This document shows positions 21,986-29,481 of a DNA stretch of 30,157 nt, piece by piece. The notes under the pieces were generated by a model. That model worked only from the letters and a program-made list of their open reading frames with translations, was not told the origin of the DNA and searched no databases. A program made the translations under genes and the position numbers. The DNA is taken from contig JAEZSA010000072.1 of NCBI GenBank assembly GCA_023422115.1, forward strand, positions 1-30,157, read 5' to 3'. This DNA comes from Bacillota bacterium. GTDB lineage: Bacteria > Bacillota_I > Bacilli_A > ML615J-28 > CAG-698. Numbering within the stretch: position 1 is the stretch's first letter; the number at the start of each line of letters is the position of its first letter.

Positions 21986-23644
21986 TTAGAACAAGCCAGA
22001 AATGTTTCCCTCATCATCAATTCTCATGTTTTCTGCTGCGGGTACTTTTCCTAATCCTGGCATTAATAGCATATCTCCGGCGATTGCTACAATCATTTTT
22101 GCTCCTGTTCTAATTTCTATACTTTTTATATTTATTTCATGGTCTTTTGGTACTCCTAGCAATTTTGGATTATCACTTAAGGAGTATTGCGTTTTAGCTA
22201 TTACCATAGGAAGTTCATTCAATTTTCTTTCGGCAATTTCTTTCAATGTTTCCTTTGCTTCTTCTGTGTATTGGATAGATTTGGCTCCATACAATTTGCT
22301 CGCAATCTTACTTATTTTTGTTTCTGGACTATCTGTTGTTTCATATGCAAACTGAGGTTCTGTTTGTTCCTCGCATAATTTTATCACTTCATCAGCTAGT
22401 TCTAGGGCTCCTTGTCCCCCTTTACTCCATACTTCTACTGCTATTGCTTTTACTTTTTGCAATGCAACAATTTCTTTAACTAGCGCTATTTCTTTATCCG
22501 TATCGCTACTAAACTTGTTAATGGCAACAACGACAGGCAAGCAAAATACAGTTGATATGTTATTAATGTGTTTGATGAGATTGGCTGAACCTATTCTTAA
22601 TGCTTCCACGTTTTCTTTTGTCAATTCCTCTTTTGCAACTCCTCCATGCATTTTAAGAGCCCGAATTGTAGCAACGATCACAACTGCATTTGGTACTGTT
22701 TTTATTTTTCTACATTTTAAATCAAGAAACTTTTCTGCTCCAAGATCGGCACCAAATCCTGCTTCAGTTACGGTATATTCTCCTAATTTCATTGCTGCTT
22801 CAGTGGCAATAATACTATTACATCCATGGGCAATATTAGCAAAAGGACCACAATGAATTAAAGCTAAATTACCAGCAAGAGTTTGCACCATATTTGGTTT
22901 TAGTGCTTCTTTCAGTAAAATTGTCATAGCATAATGAGCATTGATATCTCTTGCTGTAATTGCTTTTCCTTCTTTATCATAAGCAATGGTAATATCTCCT
23001 AAATTTTCTTTTAATTCATGAATATTTTGAGATAAGCACATAATTGCCATGATTTCGCTTGCTGCTGTAATATTGAACTTTTCTTTTCGGGAAACTTCTT
23101 TTTTACTTTCTCCGTTACTAACAATAACATTCCTCAATGCGCGATCATTTAAATCCAGACATCGGTTGAAGACAATTCTATTTTCATCAATGTTTAATCG
23201 ATTCCCTTGATATAAGTGATTATCAATTAAGGATGACAAAAGATTGTTTGCTGTTGTTATTGCATGAAAATCACCATTAAAGTGTAAGTTAATTTCTTCC
23301 ATAGGAATAACTTGTGAATATCCTCCACCGGTTGCTCCCCCTTTTAATCCGAATACGGGACCCAAAGATGGTTCTCTTAATGCCAATATAGAAGATTTTC
23401 CCCTCAAGTTGAGAGCGTCACTTAATCCAATACTAACCGTTGTTTTTCCTTCCCCTGCTGGTGTTGGTGTGATAGCAGAAACAAGAATTAACTTTCCTTT
23501 TTTCTCGCTTTGAATCTTTTGATAGTCTAATTTAGCTCGGTACTTCCCAAAATAATCCAACATGCTTTCTTTAATTTGAAATTTTTTTGCAACTTCTTTA
23601 ATCGTTTTTACTTTGATGCTGTGAGCAATTTCGATATCAGTCAT
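21986..23644 (-). CDS. fhs: Formate--tetrahydrofolate ligase
   Basis: Makes 10-formyl-tetrahydrofolate from formate, ATP and tetrahydrofolate, feeding purine and formyl-Met synthesis. The 552 aa match the family. The ATP-binding loop TPTPAGEGKTT is near residue 60-70, and signatures such as REPSLGPVFGLKGGATGGG, HFNGDFHAI and KFLDLKCR are all present. It has an AAGGAG site and a clear promoter at 23676-23704, and heads a two-gene unit with mnmE. In Bacillota lacking an intact FolD route, Fhs can be the main source of formyl groups; whether that is true here cannot be seen. Confidence 0.97.
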   Translation of the reverse strand: MTDIEIAHSIKVKTIKEVAKKFQIKESMLDYFGKYRAKLDYQKIQSEKKGKLILVSAITPTPAGEGKTTVSIGLSDALNLRGKSSILALREPSLGPVFGLKGGATGGGYSQVIPMEEINLHFNGDFHAITTANNLLSSLIDNHLYQGNRLNIDENRIVFNRCLDLNDRALRNVIVSNGESKKEVSRKEKFNITAASEIMAIMCLSQNIHELKENLGDITIAYDKEGKAITARDINAHYAMTILLKEALKPNMVQTLAGNLALIHCGPFANIAHGCNSIIATEAAMKLGEYTVTEAGFGADLGAEKFLDLKCRKIKTVPNAVVIVATIRALKMHGGVAKEELTKENVEALRIGSANLIKHINNISTVFCLPVVVAINKFSSDTDKEIALVKEIVALQKVKAIAVEVWSKGGQGALELADEVIKLCEEQTEPQFAYETTDSPETKISKIASKLYGAKSIQYTEEAKETLKEIAERKLNELPMVIAKTQYSLSDNPKLLGVPKDHEINIKSIEIRTGAKMIVAIAGDMLLMPGLGKVPAAENMRIDDEGNISGLF

Positions 23645-23675
23645 AGATTTCTCCTTTTTCTTTTATCCTATATTT

Positions 23676-23704
23676 ATCATAGCACAAAGCTATTTTTTTC
23701 TCAA
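23676..23704 (-). promoter_or_regulatory. Promoter of fhs-mnmE
   Basis: Minus strand TTGAGA, 17-base spacer, TATGAT with TGC before it; about 32 bases ahead of the fhs ATG. The rest of the divergent gap (23705-23825) is AT-rich without a gene or clear repeat. Confidence 0.75.
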
Positions 23705-23825
23705 TTATTTTACGATTTTAATTATTGCATCCACTATCTTTGTTTTTCGTTTTCTATAATTATTATTAACTTTATTTTTATTGTCATATTTTATTGTTAT
23801 ATTGCTTTCTTTTCTTTTATTTTCA

Positions 23826-23834
23826 TGTTATAAT
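23826..23834 (+). promoter_or_regulatory. Extended -10 promoter of fic gene
   Basis: TGT-TATAAT at 23826-23834; the nearest -35-like TTGCTT is at a 21-base distance, too far, so this would rely on the extended -10. The strong AAAGGAGGGG ribosome site follows before the ATG at 23864. Confidence 0.55.
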
Positions 23835-23863
23835 AAATTACCTAAAATAAAGGAGGGGCTAAT

Positions 23864-24514
23864 ATGATTGCTTTTGACTTATCAGGTATGCATAGTGAAG
23901 CATCAAAAAAAATCACTATCGATTTCTTAATCGATTTTATTTATAATTCTATTTCTTTTGAAACAAGCGTTGTTTCCAAAGAAGAAGTAACAAGAATCAT
24001 AAATGGAGACCTTGCTAATCTTGAAAAAAACAAAATTACCATTGTTAACAACAATCTTAATGGCTTTATATTCATGGTAAATTTATTAGAGAAAAAAGAA
24101 GCCTTTACTGAAAACATATTAAAGGATTTGCACGAAATTATTATGAAAGATTTAGGTGTTGGTGGCCTTTACCGTAATGTCGATATTTCCGTGATGGGAT
24201 CTAACCACACTCCCCCAAGTCATATTAAAGTATATGATCGCATGAAAAAATACTTTGATATCATTAATAGCCCTACTGACAATCTTGAAGAGCAAATTGT
24301 ATTTAGTCATTTACAGCTGATGAAAATCCATCCTTTTCTTGATGGAAATGGTCGTTGCGCGAGAATTGTCCTTAATTACGAATTACTTAAAAACAATTTT
24401 AACCCTATCATTCTTGACTACAGCAAAAAGGCAGAATACTTTGCTTGCTTAGAAGAATTTAAAGTGAACAAGAATATCAATCCTTTTATTGATTTTATTA
24501 ATATAAAAGGATAA
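23864..24514 (+). CDS. Fic domain protein (probable AMP-transferase)
   Basis: Fic proteins usually transfer AMP from ATP to a hydroxyl side chain of a target protein. The 216-aa protein carries the complete active-site motif HPFLDGNGR at 156-164 with catalytic H156, the flap region SNHTPPSHIKVYDRM at 113-127 and the GLYRNVDISV strand. An N-terminal inhibitory helix appears to be built in: S29-I-S-F-E33-T resembles the class II (S/T)xxxE(G/N) motif, with Glu33 kept and Gly/Asn replaced by Thr. That suggests a self-regulated enzyme rather than a toxin needing a separate antitoxin, and no antitoxin-like gene is adjacent. It is a single gene with its own promoter, between fhs and jag, convergent with the latter. 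The target is unknown. Confidence 0.92.
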   Translation: MIAFDLSGMHSEASKKITIDFLIDFIYNSISFETSVVSKEEVTRIINGDLANLEKNKITIVNNNLNGFIFMVNLLEKKEAFTENILKDLHEIIMKDLGVGGLYRNVDISVMGSNHTPPSHIKVYDRMKKYFDIINSPTDNLEEQIVFSHLQLMKIHPFLDGNGRCARIVLNYELLKNNFNPIILDYSKKAEYFACLEEFKVNKNINPFIDFINIKG

Positions 24515-24525
24515 ACAGTATAGAA

Positions 24526-24551
24526 AAAAGGCAGATAATTATCTGCCTTTT
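24526..24551. terminator. Shared bidirectional terminator, fic and jag
   Basis: Perfect palindrome AAAAGGCAGATAA/TTATCTGCCTTTT, 12 bases after the fic stop and overlapping the jag stop. T runs on both sides, so one hairpin ends both convergent transcripts. Confidence 0.85.
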
Positions 24552-25167
24552 ATTTTGCTTCGATTACTAAAATTCTGTTTGGTTCTTCTCCTTCAGAAAA
24601 TGTTTTTACATCTTTCCAAGACGACAATTTGTTGTGGATTATTTTTCTTTCATATGCGTTTAATCCATCAAGACGAACCGTTTGTCCTGTTCTAGCAACT
24701 TGCTTCCCGTACTCGACAGCCATTCCTTCAAGATTTTTCTCGCGACGTTTTTTATATCCGCCAACATCAACTAAAACCGTTTTTATTTCATCCTTTTCAC
24801 AGTAGTTATTTACAATAATGGAAACTAATGTTTGTAATGCAATCAAGTTTCTTGAGTTCTTACCAATTAGATATCCATTATATTCTCCAGCATCAATACT
24901 GAATTCTACACTTCCTTCTCGTTCTTTCTTTTCTATAAAACCATCAATTCCATTTGTATCCAAAATCATTTGAATGTATTCTTTTGCTTTAGCAACGCCA
25001 TTTGTAATGATCTTCACTTCAACCTCAAGTTTTCCACCAAGACCTAAGAAACCTTTTGTTTCTTTTAACACATTAACTTCAAAATTTTCTTCGCTAACAC
25101 CGAATTCTTTGACTGCTAATTCTTTTGCTTCTCCTACAGTTTTTACTTCATATATTTTTGCTTTCAT
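24550..25167 (-). CDS. jag: RNA-binding protein Jag (KhpB)
   Basis: RNA-binding regulator of envelope growth in Bacillota, partner of the small KH protein KhpA. The 205-aa protein has all three usual parts: Jag-N domain at about 1-52 (EVKTVGEAKELAVKEFGVSEE...GFLGLGGK), a KH domain at about 85-140 (NGYLIGKNSRNLIALQTLVSIIVN) and a C-terminal R3H domain (RLDGLNAYERKIIHNKL). It follows yidC by 14 bases, the standard order. GGAGA-type site. It is the last gene of the rpmH-rnpA-yidC-jag cluster. Confidence 0.96.
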   Translation of the reverse strand: MKAKIYEVKTVGEAKELAVKEFGVSEENFEVNVLKETKGFLGLGGKLEVEVKIITNGVAKAKEYIQMILDTNGIDGFIEKKEREGSVEFSIDAGEYNGYLIGKNSRNLIALQTLVSIIVNNYCEKDEIKTVLVDVGGYKKRREKNLEGMAVEYGKQVARTGQTVRLDGLNAYERKIIHNKLSSWKDVKTFSEGEEPNRILVIEAK

Positions 25168-25181
25168 TACTATAGTTCTCC

Positions 25182-26150
25182 TTACTTGTTCATCTTAATT
25201 TTTATTTTTTCAAGTCTGTCTTTGCTTTGTTTGTGTCCTAAATAACTTTGTAAAGTAGAGTAAATATTTCCCACGAACCAATAAAGGCCTAGTGCTGCTG
25301 GGCTGGTTATGATAAACACAACCATCATGATAGGCATTCCATACATCATTACTTTCATCATCATGTCTGTTTGCTTTTGTTGTTCTGTTTTTTCTGGGCG
25401 ACGATAAGCCGGAACACTTGATTGCATTTCTGCTTTTTGCTTTTCTTGTCTCCTAGTTAATAAAATCTGACTTCCTAATTGTGTTAATCCTACCAATATT
25501 GCTAGAATGTATATTCCTGTTTCTTGCCATCCACCAGCACTCTTGTCTTTGAATAAATCAATTCCAAAAATAGTTGTATTCATAAAATCAAAATCCAATG
25601 GTAGTTTTGTAATTCCCATATTCGTTGCCACTTCTGGATTCGCTGCCAGATAAGTAGAAGTTGTTGAAGGAATTCTTCTTAATGTATTAAAGAAAGAAAT
25701 AAAGATTGGTAATTGCAAGAATGGCATTAAGCATCCGCTAAATCCAATTCCGTATTTCTTATATAATTGCATCATTTCCATTTGTTTTCTTTGTTGACTT
25801 TCTTGATCCGTCTTTTCTGCGTACTTAGCTTCAATTTTTGCTTGTTCAGGACCTATTAATTGCATTTTTAAGGACATATCATTTGATTTGGCATAGATTG
25901 GCCAAGCTGCTGTTCTAACCACAATTGTTGATATAACAATAGCTATTCCATAGTTTCCAAATGCGATTGTCTTTCCCAATCCCCACATTAAAGCAGTCAT
26001 TGGCCAAACTATAAAATCCCAAGAAGGAAATTTAAACCCGTAAATCGGTTCATAAATTATTTCTGTTTCTGTTTTCTTACAACCGCTTAGAAAAAATAGC
26101 CCTATTATTAATACTACAGCAACAACGTATTTCCAATTATTTCTTTTCAT
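25182..26150 (-). CDS. yidC: Membrane protein insertase YidC
   Basis: Inserts membrane proteins, alone or with Sec. The 322-aa protein is the Gram-positive YidC1/SpoIIIJ type without the large periplasmic domain. It has a lipoprotein signal ending LFFLSGC (C24), then five hydrophobic segments with family motifs: GIAIVISTIVVRTAAWPIYAK with the conserved Arg in the groove, the coiled cytoplasmic loop ending MMQLYKKYGI followed by GFSGCLMPFLQLPIFISFF, and SPAALGLYWFVGNIYSTLQ. The start overlaps the rnpA stop by 14 bases, which implies coupled translation. Confidence 0.96.
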   Translation of the reverse strand: MKRNNWKYVVAVVLIIGLFFLSGCKKTETEIIYEPIYGFKFPSWDFIVWPMTALMWGLGKTIAFGNYGIAIVISTIVVRTAAWPIYAKSNDMSLKMQLIGPEQAKIEAKYAEKTDQESQQRKQMEMMQLYKKYGIGFSGCLMPFLQLPIFISFFNTLRRIPSTTSTYLAANPEVATNMGITKLPLDFDFMNTTIFGIDLFKDKSAGGWQETGIYILAILVGLTQLGSQILLTRRQEKQKAEMQSSVPAYRRPEKTEQQKQTDMMMKVMMYGMPIMMVVFIITSPAALGLYWFVGNIYSTLQSYLGHKQSKDRLEKIKIKMNK

Positions 26151-26481
26151 TCATTTTCTCCTTTAAAATTCTGCGAAACAACACACACATTTTTTCGTTT
26201 TTTTCTTGATAAGTTAGCTCTGTTGCTAATTTTTTTATTATTATTAATGCCTTGATTCCTGTGACTTCATTTTGATTATTTCTAATAATTTCTCTTACAG
26301 CTCTTTTTTCGTAATTTCTAATTACAGCATTGCCTACTTTCTTAGAAACAGATATTGCTATTTTCATTTCGCCTTCATAAAACTGAAAATAAATGGCATA
26401 AAATTTATTTCCTACGCTTTTTCTTAACGACATTACTTTTTCGATTTCATAGCTCTTTTTCAAACTGTATTTTCTGTTCAT
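26137..26481 (-). CDS. rnpA: Ribonuclease P protein component
   Basis: Protein subunit of RNase P, which matures tRNA 5' ends. With the ATG at 26481 (GGAGGA just ahead) it is 114 aa; the frame also opens with a TTG at 26502, but that lies at the edge of a terminator's U run and ahead of the ribosome site. The RNR-type signature is KKVGNAVIRNYEKRAVREIIR, and the basic N-terminus NRKYSLKKSYEI is typical. The RNase P RNA gene itself is not in this window. It is placed between rpmH and yidC. Confidence 0.96.
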   Translation of the reverse strand: MNRKYSLKKSYEIEKVMSLRKSVGNKFYAIYFQFYEGEMKIAISVSKKVGNAVIRNYEKRAVREIIRNNQNEVTGIKALIIIKKLATELTYQEKNEKMCVLFRRILKEKMNEKK

Positions 26482-26500
26482 TTTTCCTCCAATCAGCAAC

Positions 26501-26541
26501 AAAAAAGACCACTCCTTGTGAATATTGACATACGAGTGGTC
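26501..26541 (-). terminator. Terminator/attenuator between rpmH and rnpA
   Basis: Minus strand GACCACTC (26541-26534), a loop of about 19 bases, then GAGTGGTC (26514-26507) and a run of six T. It ends about 10 bases before the rnpA ribosome site. No promoter is visible in between, so partial read-through probably sets lower rnpA expression than rpmH. Confidence 0.75.
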
Positions 26542-26557
26542 CTAGTTTATTTTTTTG

Positions 26558-26692
26558 TTATGCTGTTAATTGTTTTCTGCCTTTTCTACGTCTGCTAGAT
26601 AAGACTTTTCTTCCACCAACAGTTGCCATACGAGCTCGAAATCCATGTGTTTTGACGTGTTTTCTTTTGTTTGGTTGGTATGTTCTTTTCAT
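26558..26692 (-). CDS. rpmH: 50S ribosomal protein L34
   Basis: Ribosomal large-subunit protein L34, 44 aa. The translation starts MKRTYQPNKRKHVKTHGFRA and continues RMATVGGRKVLSSRRRKGRK to QLTA, which is the standard sequence for this family in low-GC bacteria. AGGAGGTG ribosome site 6 bases ahead of the ATG. It heads the rpmH-rnpA-yidC-jag cluster and has a near-consensus promoter, as expected for high expression. Confidence 0.98.
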   Translation of the reverse strand: MKRTYQPNKRKHVKTHGFRARMATVGGRKVLSSRRRKGRKQLTA

Positions 26693-26726
26693 AGAGAGCA
26701 CCTCCTATACTAAACCATGCTTGTAC

Positions 26727-26755
26727 ATTATACTACAACCAGGGATTTAAGTCAA
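26727..26755 (-). promoter_or_regulatory. Strong promoter of rpmH operon
   Basis: Minus strand TTGACT, exactly 17 bases, TATAAT; about 34 bases ahead of the rpmH ATG. It is the best promoter match in the window. Confidence 0.88.
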
Positions 26756-26769
26756 ATACTTTTTTTCTT

Positions 26770-27708
26770 TTATATCAATATGCTTTTAAAGTCTACTTTG
26801 TATAGAATTTCTGTTACTACATTATTTCTATCGGTGAAAAATCCTTTAATATAAACATATTCAACATCAATTGTTTTATTTACTTTACTTGTCATCGCTA
26901 CTGATGTTTCTACAGTAGAAAAATAATAATAATTATATAACCCGCCAATAGGATATATTTCCTTATCGCTAGTCACTATAAATGCTTGGAAATCTAAATG
27001 AAATAATTCGTTTGGATTGTTGAAATTAATTGTGTTTGTGATTGTATAGTTAGTTGAGTCACTAACTGGTTCATTTGCTCTTACAGTAAAATTAACTTTT
27101 CCTAAAATAGTTGTTTTGTCTGAAAATTTTGAACTACCAAGTTCACTTCTCTTTAGCTTAATAATCTCCTCAGTAAAAGTTAAAGTTCTTTTGATAGATT
27201 CTTCCTCACTTTTTTTATAATTATATTGAATTTTACCAAAAAGTTTTTGATATCCGTCCCCACTTACTGATTGATTACTCATCATCGTATGAATGGTAGG
27301 TGCGCTTGTTGAACTCCAATAGTCAATACCAGAAATATAATCCATTGTTCCTTCATTGGTTAATCCGCTGAATTGAAAACTAACATTATTTAATGCTGTT
27401 GAATAATTATTATAAATATACGCTGTATATGAATGCTTTACTGAAACTTCCCCAGTCGCACTCTCTATTATAGTATTTGTTGATTTAATATATGGATCAA
27501 TTTCATAATTGTAATTGACATGTTCGTATTCAGGAACAATAACATAATTATATTCTGGAAAGAAGTTAAACAATACCCAAAAAGCAATAAAAGCATAAGC
27601 TACTGTTATTAAAATAATAGTTATGTTGTTTAATTTACTGGGAAAATTAAAAATCCCTAAATTATTCTCTTTTTTTATTTCCTGTTTTTTTACTTTTGCG
27701 TTTTCCAT
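26770..27708 (-). CDS. Unknown membrane-anchored protein next to oriC
   Basis: No family recognised. The 312-aa protein has a charged cytoplasmic start (MENAKVKKQEIKKENN), one membrane helix at about 29-50, and a roughly 260-residue Ser/Thr/Asn/Tyr-rich, beta-type outer domain (TATGEVSVKHSYTAYIYNNY-like strands; SKVNKTIDVEYVYIKGFF at the end). There is no cysteine in the outer part and no sortase motif. It lies between rpmH and dnaA, where most Bacillota have only intergenic DNA, and is divergent from dnaA. The ATG at 27708 is the first in frame after an upstream TAA, yet the only purine-rich ribosome site (CGGAGG at 27744-27739) is about 30 bases away, with a perfect hairpin between. Function unknown. 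Confidence 0.75.
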   Translation of the reverse strand: MENAKVKKQEIKKENNLGIFNFPSKLNNITIILITVAYAFIAFWVLFNFFPEYNYVIVPEYEHVNYNYEIDPYIKSTNTIIESATGEVSVKHSYTAYIYNNYSTALNNVSFQFSGLTNEGTMDYISGIDYWSSTSAPTIHTMMSNQSVSGDGYQKLFGKIQYNYKKSEEESIKRTLTFTEEIIKLKRSELGSSKFSDKTTILGKVNFTVRANEPVSDSTNYTITNTINFNNPNELFHLDFQAFIVTSDKEIYPIGGLYNYYYFSTVETSVAMTSKVNKTIDVEYVYIKGFFTDRNNVVTEILYKVDFKSILI

Positions 27709-27718
27709 TTTTGCTAAC

Positions 27719-27738
27719 CAGTAAACTTTTGTTTACTG
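27719..27738. repeat. Perfect inverted repeat in leader of 312-aa gene
   Basis: CAGTAAAC-tttt-GTTTACTG, 8-bp arms with a 4-base loop. On the transcript it sits between CGGAGG and the ATG at 27708. If folded, the hairpin would bring the two to about 11 bases apart. It could instead be an operator. Confidence 0.7.
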
Positions 27739-27739
27739 C

Positions 27740-28014
27740 CTCCGTTCTTTTTAATTTAATGCTGTTAATATTTTACCATAAATTATTTTTTTTGCAATAT
27801 GTTTTTTCTTTTTGTTGTTTTCTCTTTCTATATTATATACATATATTTCACTTTTCCCCTTTTTATAACTTCGGGAAAATTATTGGAAAACTGAGAATTT
27901 TATTCCTCTTTTTTTCCACAGTGGAATTGTGGAAAAGTTTTTTCACTTTTCTATTTATTATTGTCTCCCTTTATGATATCATTTATGTATAGAAATAACG
28001 AGAGGGGTTTTTTT
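27740..28014. other. oriC region upstream of dnaA
   Basis: AT-rich stretch between the divergent 312-aa gene and dnaA. It holds two facing DnaA-box-like sites one mismatch from TTATCCACA: TTTTCCACA at 27912-27920 and its inverse TGTGGAAAA at 27928-27936, separated by 7 bases. The inverted pair followed by GTTTTTTC could also form a hairpin. Pyrimidine-rich, T-dominated sequence (27780-27860) precedes them. Together with the box after dnaA this suggests a two-part origin as in Bacillus. Only near-consensus boxes were found by eye. Confidence 0.7.
27961..27989 (+). promoter_or_regulatory. Weak candidate promoter of dnaA
   Basis: TTGTCT at 27961-27966, 17-base spacer, TATGTA at 27984-27989. It is close to the DnaA boxes (25 bases), so DnaA could repress it, a common arrangement. 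The match is modest. Confidence 0.35.
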
Positions 28015-29415
28015 ATGCGCGGTGCTATCACATTATGGCAAGAAACTCTCAAGATGCTTAAAGAAGAAATAAATGAGGATGATTTTAATTCGCTGTTTGC
28101 TGAATTAACCGAAATTTATAAAGCAGATGGTGGATATATATATATTCCTGTTGCTCGCTCTTTTGATAAGTTTAGGATTGAGAAGTTTTACGTCGAGAAA
28201 CTTAATAAATTGGTAGCTAAAATTTCTGATGAACTTGTGAAGTTCAAGTTTATAACTAAATTTGAAGTTGAAAAAGAACAAGAAGAACAAGCAAAAGAAC
28301 CATTACAAACACCAGAATTAAGCAACGCTACTCGCACTTTATCTCCTACCTATACTTTTAATACTTTTGAAGTGGGAGAAAGCAATCGTTTTGCCTTTAT
28401 TTCTGCCATGAAAACAGCTGAATCAGCTGAGTCTGCTGAGAAAATGTATAATCCTTTATATATTTTTGGAGATGTTGGCTTGGGAAAAACCCATCTAATG
28501 TCGGCTATAGGAAACTATATTCTTGATAACAAAATAGATTCTAAAATTCTTTATGTAAGCAGCCAAAAATTCGCTGAAGATTACTTTCTGGCTACAAACA
28601 AAAAGAAAGGATCTGGCGATGGTGTCGAAAGAATCGAGGCTTTCTATTCAAAATATCGAGATGTTGATGTTCTTTTAATTGATGATATTCAGTTTCTTCA
28701 ATCAAAAAAATGGTCACAAGAAGAATTTTTCAAGGTTTTTGAACATCTTATCGGTTTAAATAAACAAATTGTTATTACATCAGATAAACCAGCAAATGAA
28801 CTTACAGACATTATGCCAAGGTTAAGATCGAGATTTAATTGGGGTCTTTCTGTAGACATTAAACATCCTGATAAAAATTTAAGGATCAACATCTTAAAAA
28901 GTAAGCTTTCTACATTAATTAAAGATCCTAGTGATGTCCCTCTCGAAGCATTAGATGCTTTAGCGGAATATTTTCCGAATAACATCCGTGATCTAGAAGG
29001 AGCTCTTAGAGGCTTTATCACTTATTGTATTTGTCTGAATATCCCTTTCACCGTAGATAACATGTTTGTCGCTTTGGAAAACACGCTTCCAAAAGAAAAA
29101 GACTTAAAAGGAGTCCCATCTTCTTCTAAAGTAATCGATCAAACGAAAAACATTGTTGCTAATTATTACAAAATTGCTGTTTCAGACTTAACTTCTCAGT
29201 CGCGTAAACAAAAAATCACCTATGCTCGTCATATTGCCATGTTTATCTTGCGAGATAAATTTAATATTCAATTAAAAACAATTGGCGATGCTTTTGGAAA
29301 TCGAGACCACGCGACCGTTTCTTATGGAATTGATAAAATTGTTTTCATGCAACAAAGTGATCCTTTGGTTAAAAACGACATCGATATTTTGTTAAAAAAT
29401 ATTGAAAGACAATAG
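28015..29415 (+). CDS. dnaA: Chromosomal replication initiator DnaA
   Basis: Binds DnaA boxes and melts the origin. With the ATG at 28015 (GAGAGGGG ribosome site 8 bases ahead) it is 466 aa; the frame is open further upstream to 27961 but that lies in the promoter area. Domain I (about 1-85, starting MRGAITLWQETLKMLKEEI) resembles the typical LWxxxL start. A short linker follows, then the AAA+ domain: Walker A GDVGLGKT at 152-159, Walker B VLLIDDIQFL, sensor ITSDKPANEL, arginine-rich MPRLRSRFNWGL. Domain IV has the DNA-binding signature GNRDHATVSYGIDKI. Followed by dnaN. Confidence 0.98.
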   Translation: MRGAITLWQETLKMLKEEINEDDFNSLFAELTEIYKADGGYIYIPVARSFDKFRIEKFYVEKLNKLVAKISDELVKFKFITKFEVEKEQEEQAKEPLQTPELSNATRTLSPTYTFNTFEVGESNRFAFISAMKTAESAESAEKMYNPLYIFGDVGLGKTHLMSAIGNYILDNKIDSKILYVSSQKFAEDYFLATNKKKGSGDGVERIEAFYSKYRDVDVLLIDDIQFLQSKKWSQEEFFKVFEHLIGLNKQIVITSDKPANELTDIMPRLRSRFNWGLSVDIKHPDKNLRINILKSKLSTLIKDPSDVPLEALDALAEYFPNNIRDLEGALRGFITYCICLNIPFTVDNMFVALENTLPKEKDLKGVPSSSKVIDQTKNIVANYYKIAVSDLTSQSRKQKITYARHIAMFILRDKFNIQLKTIGDAFGNRDHATVSYGIDKIVFMQQSDPLVKNDIDILLKNIERQ

Positions 29416-29475
29416 TTTTCCACATTTCAACACTCTTAATAATAAGTAATAAACAAAAAATAAATAATAAAGGAG
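29416..29475. other. Second origin part: DnaA box and AT-rich unwinding stretch
   Basis: TTTTCCACA at 29416-29424 starts directly after the dnaA stop. From 29436 follows nearly pure A/T with TAA/TAAT trinucleotide periodicity (AATAATAAGTAATAAAC), up to the dnaN ribosome site at 29469. This matches the box-plus-unwinding-element layout found between dnaA and dnaN in Bacillus; the triplet pattern recalls DnaA-trio motifs. Confidence 0.6.
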
Positions 29476-29481
29476 CCTTTT

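Noticed and set aside
22002..22856. Several plus-strand frames over fhs
   Set aside because: They lie fully inside the conserved fhs coding region in antisense and have no start signals.
27912..27943. TTTTCCACA...TGTGGAAAA followed by T run as a terminator
   Set aside because: It could fold as one, but no plus-strand gene ends nearby and the arms match DnaA boxes; origin function is the simpler reading.
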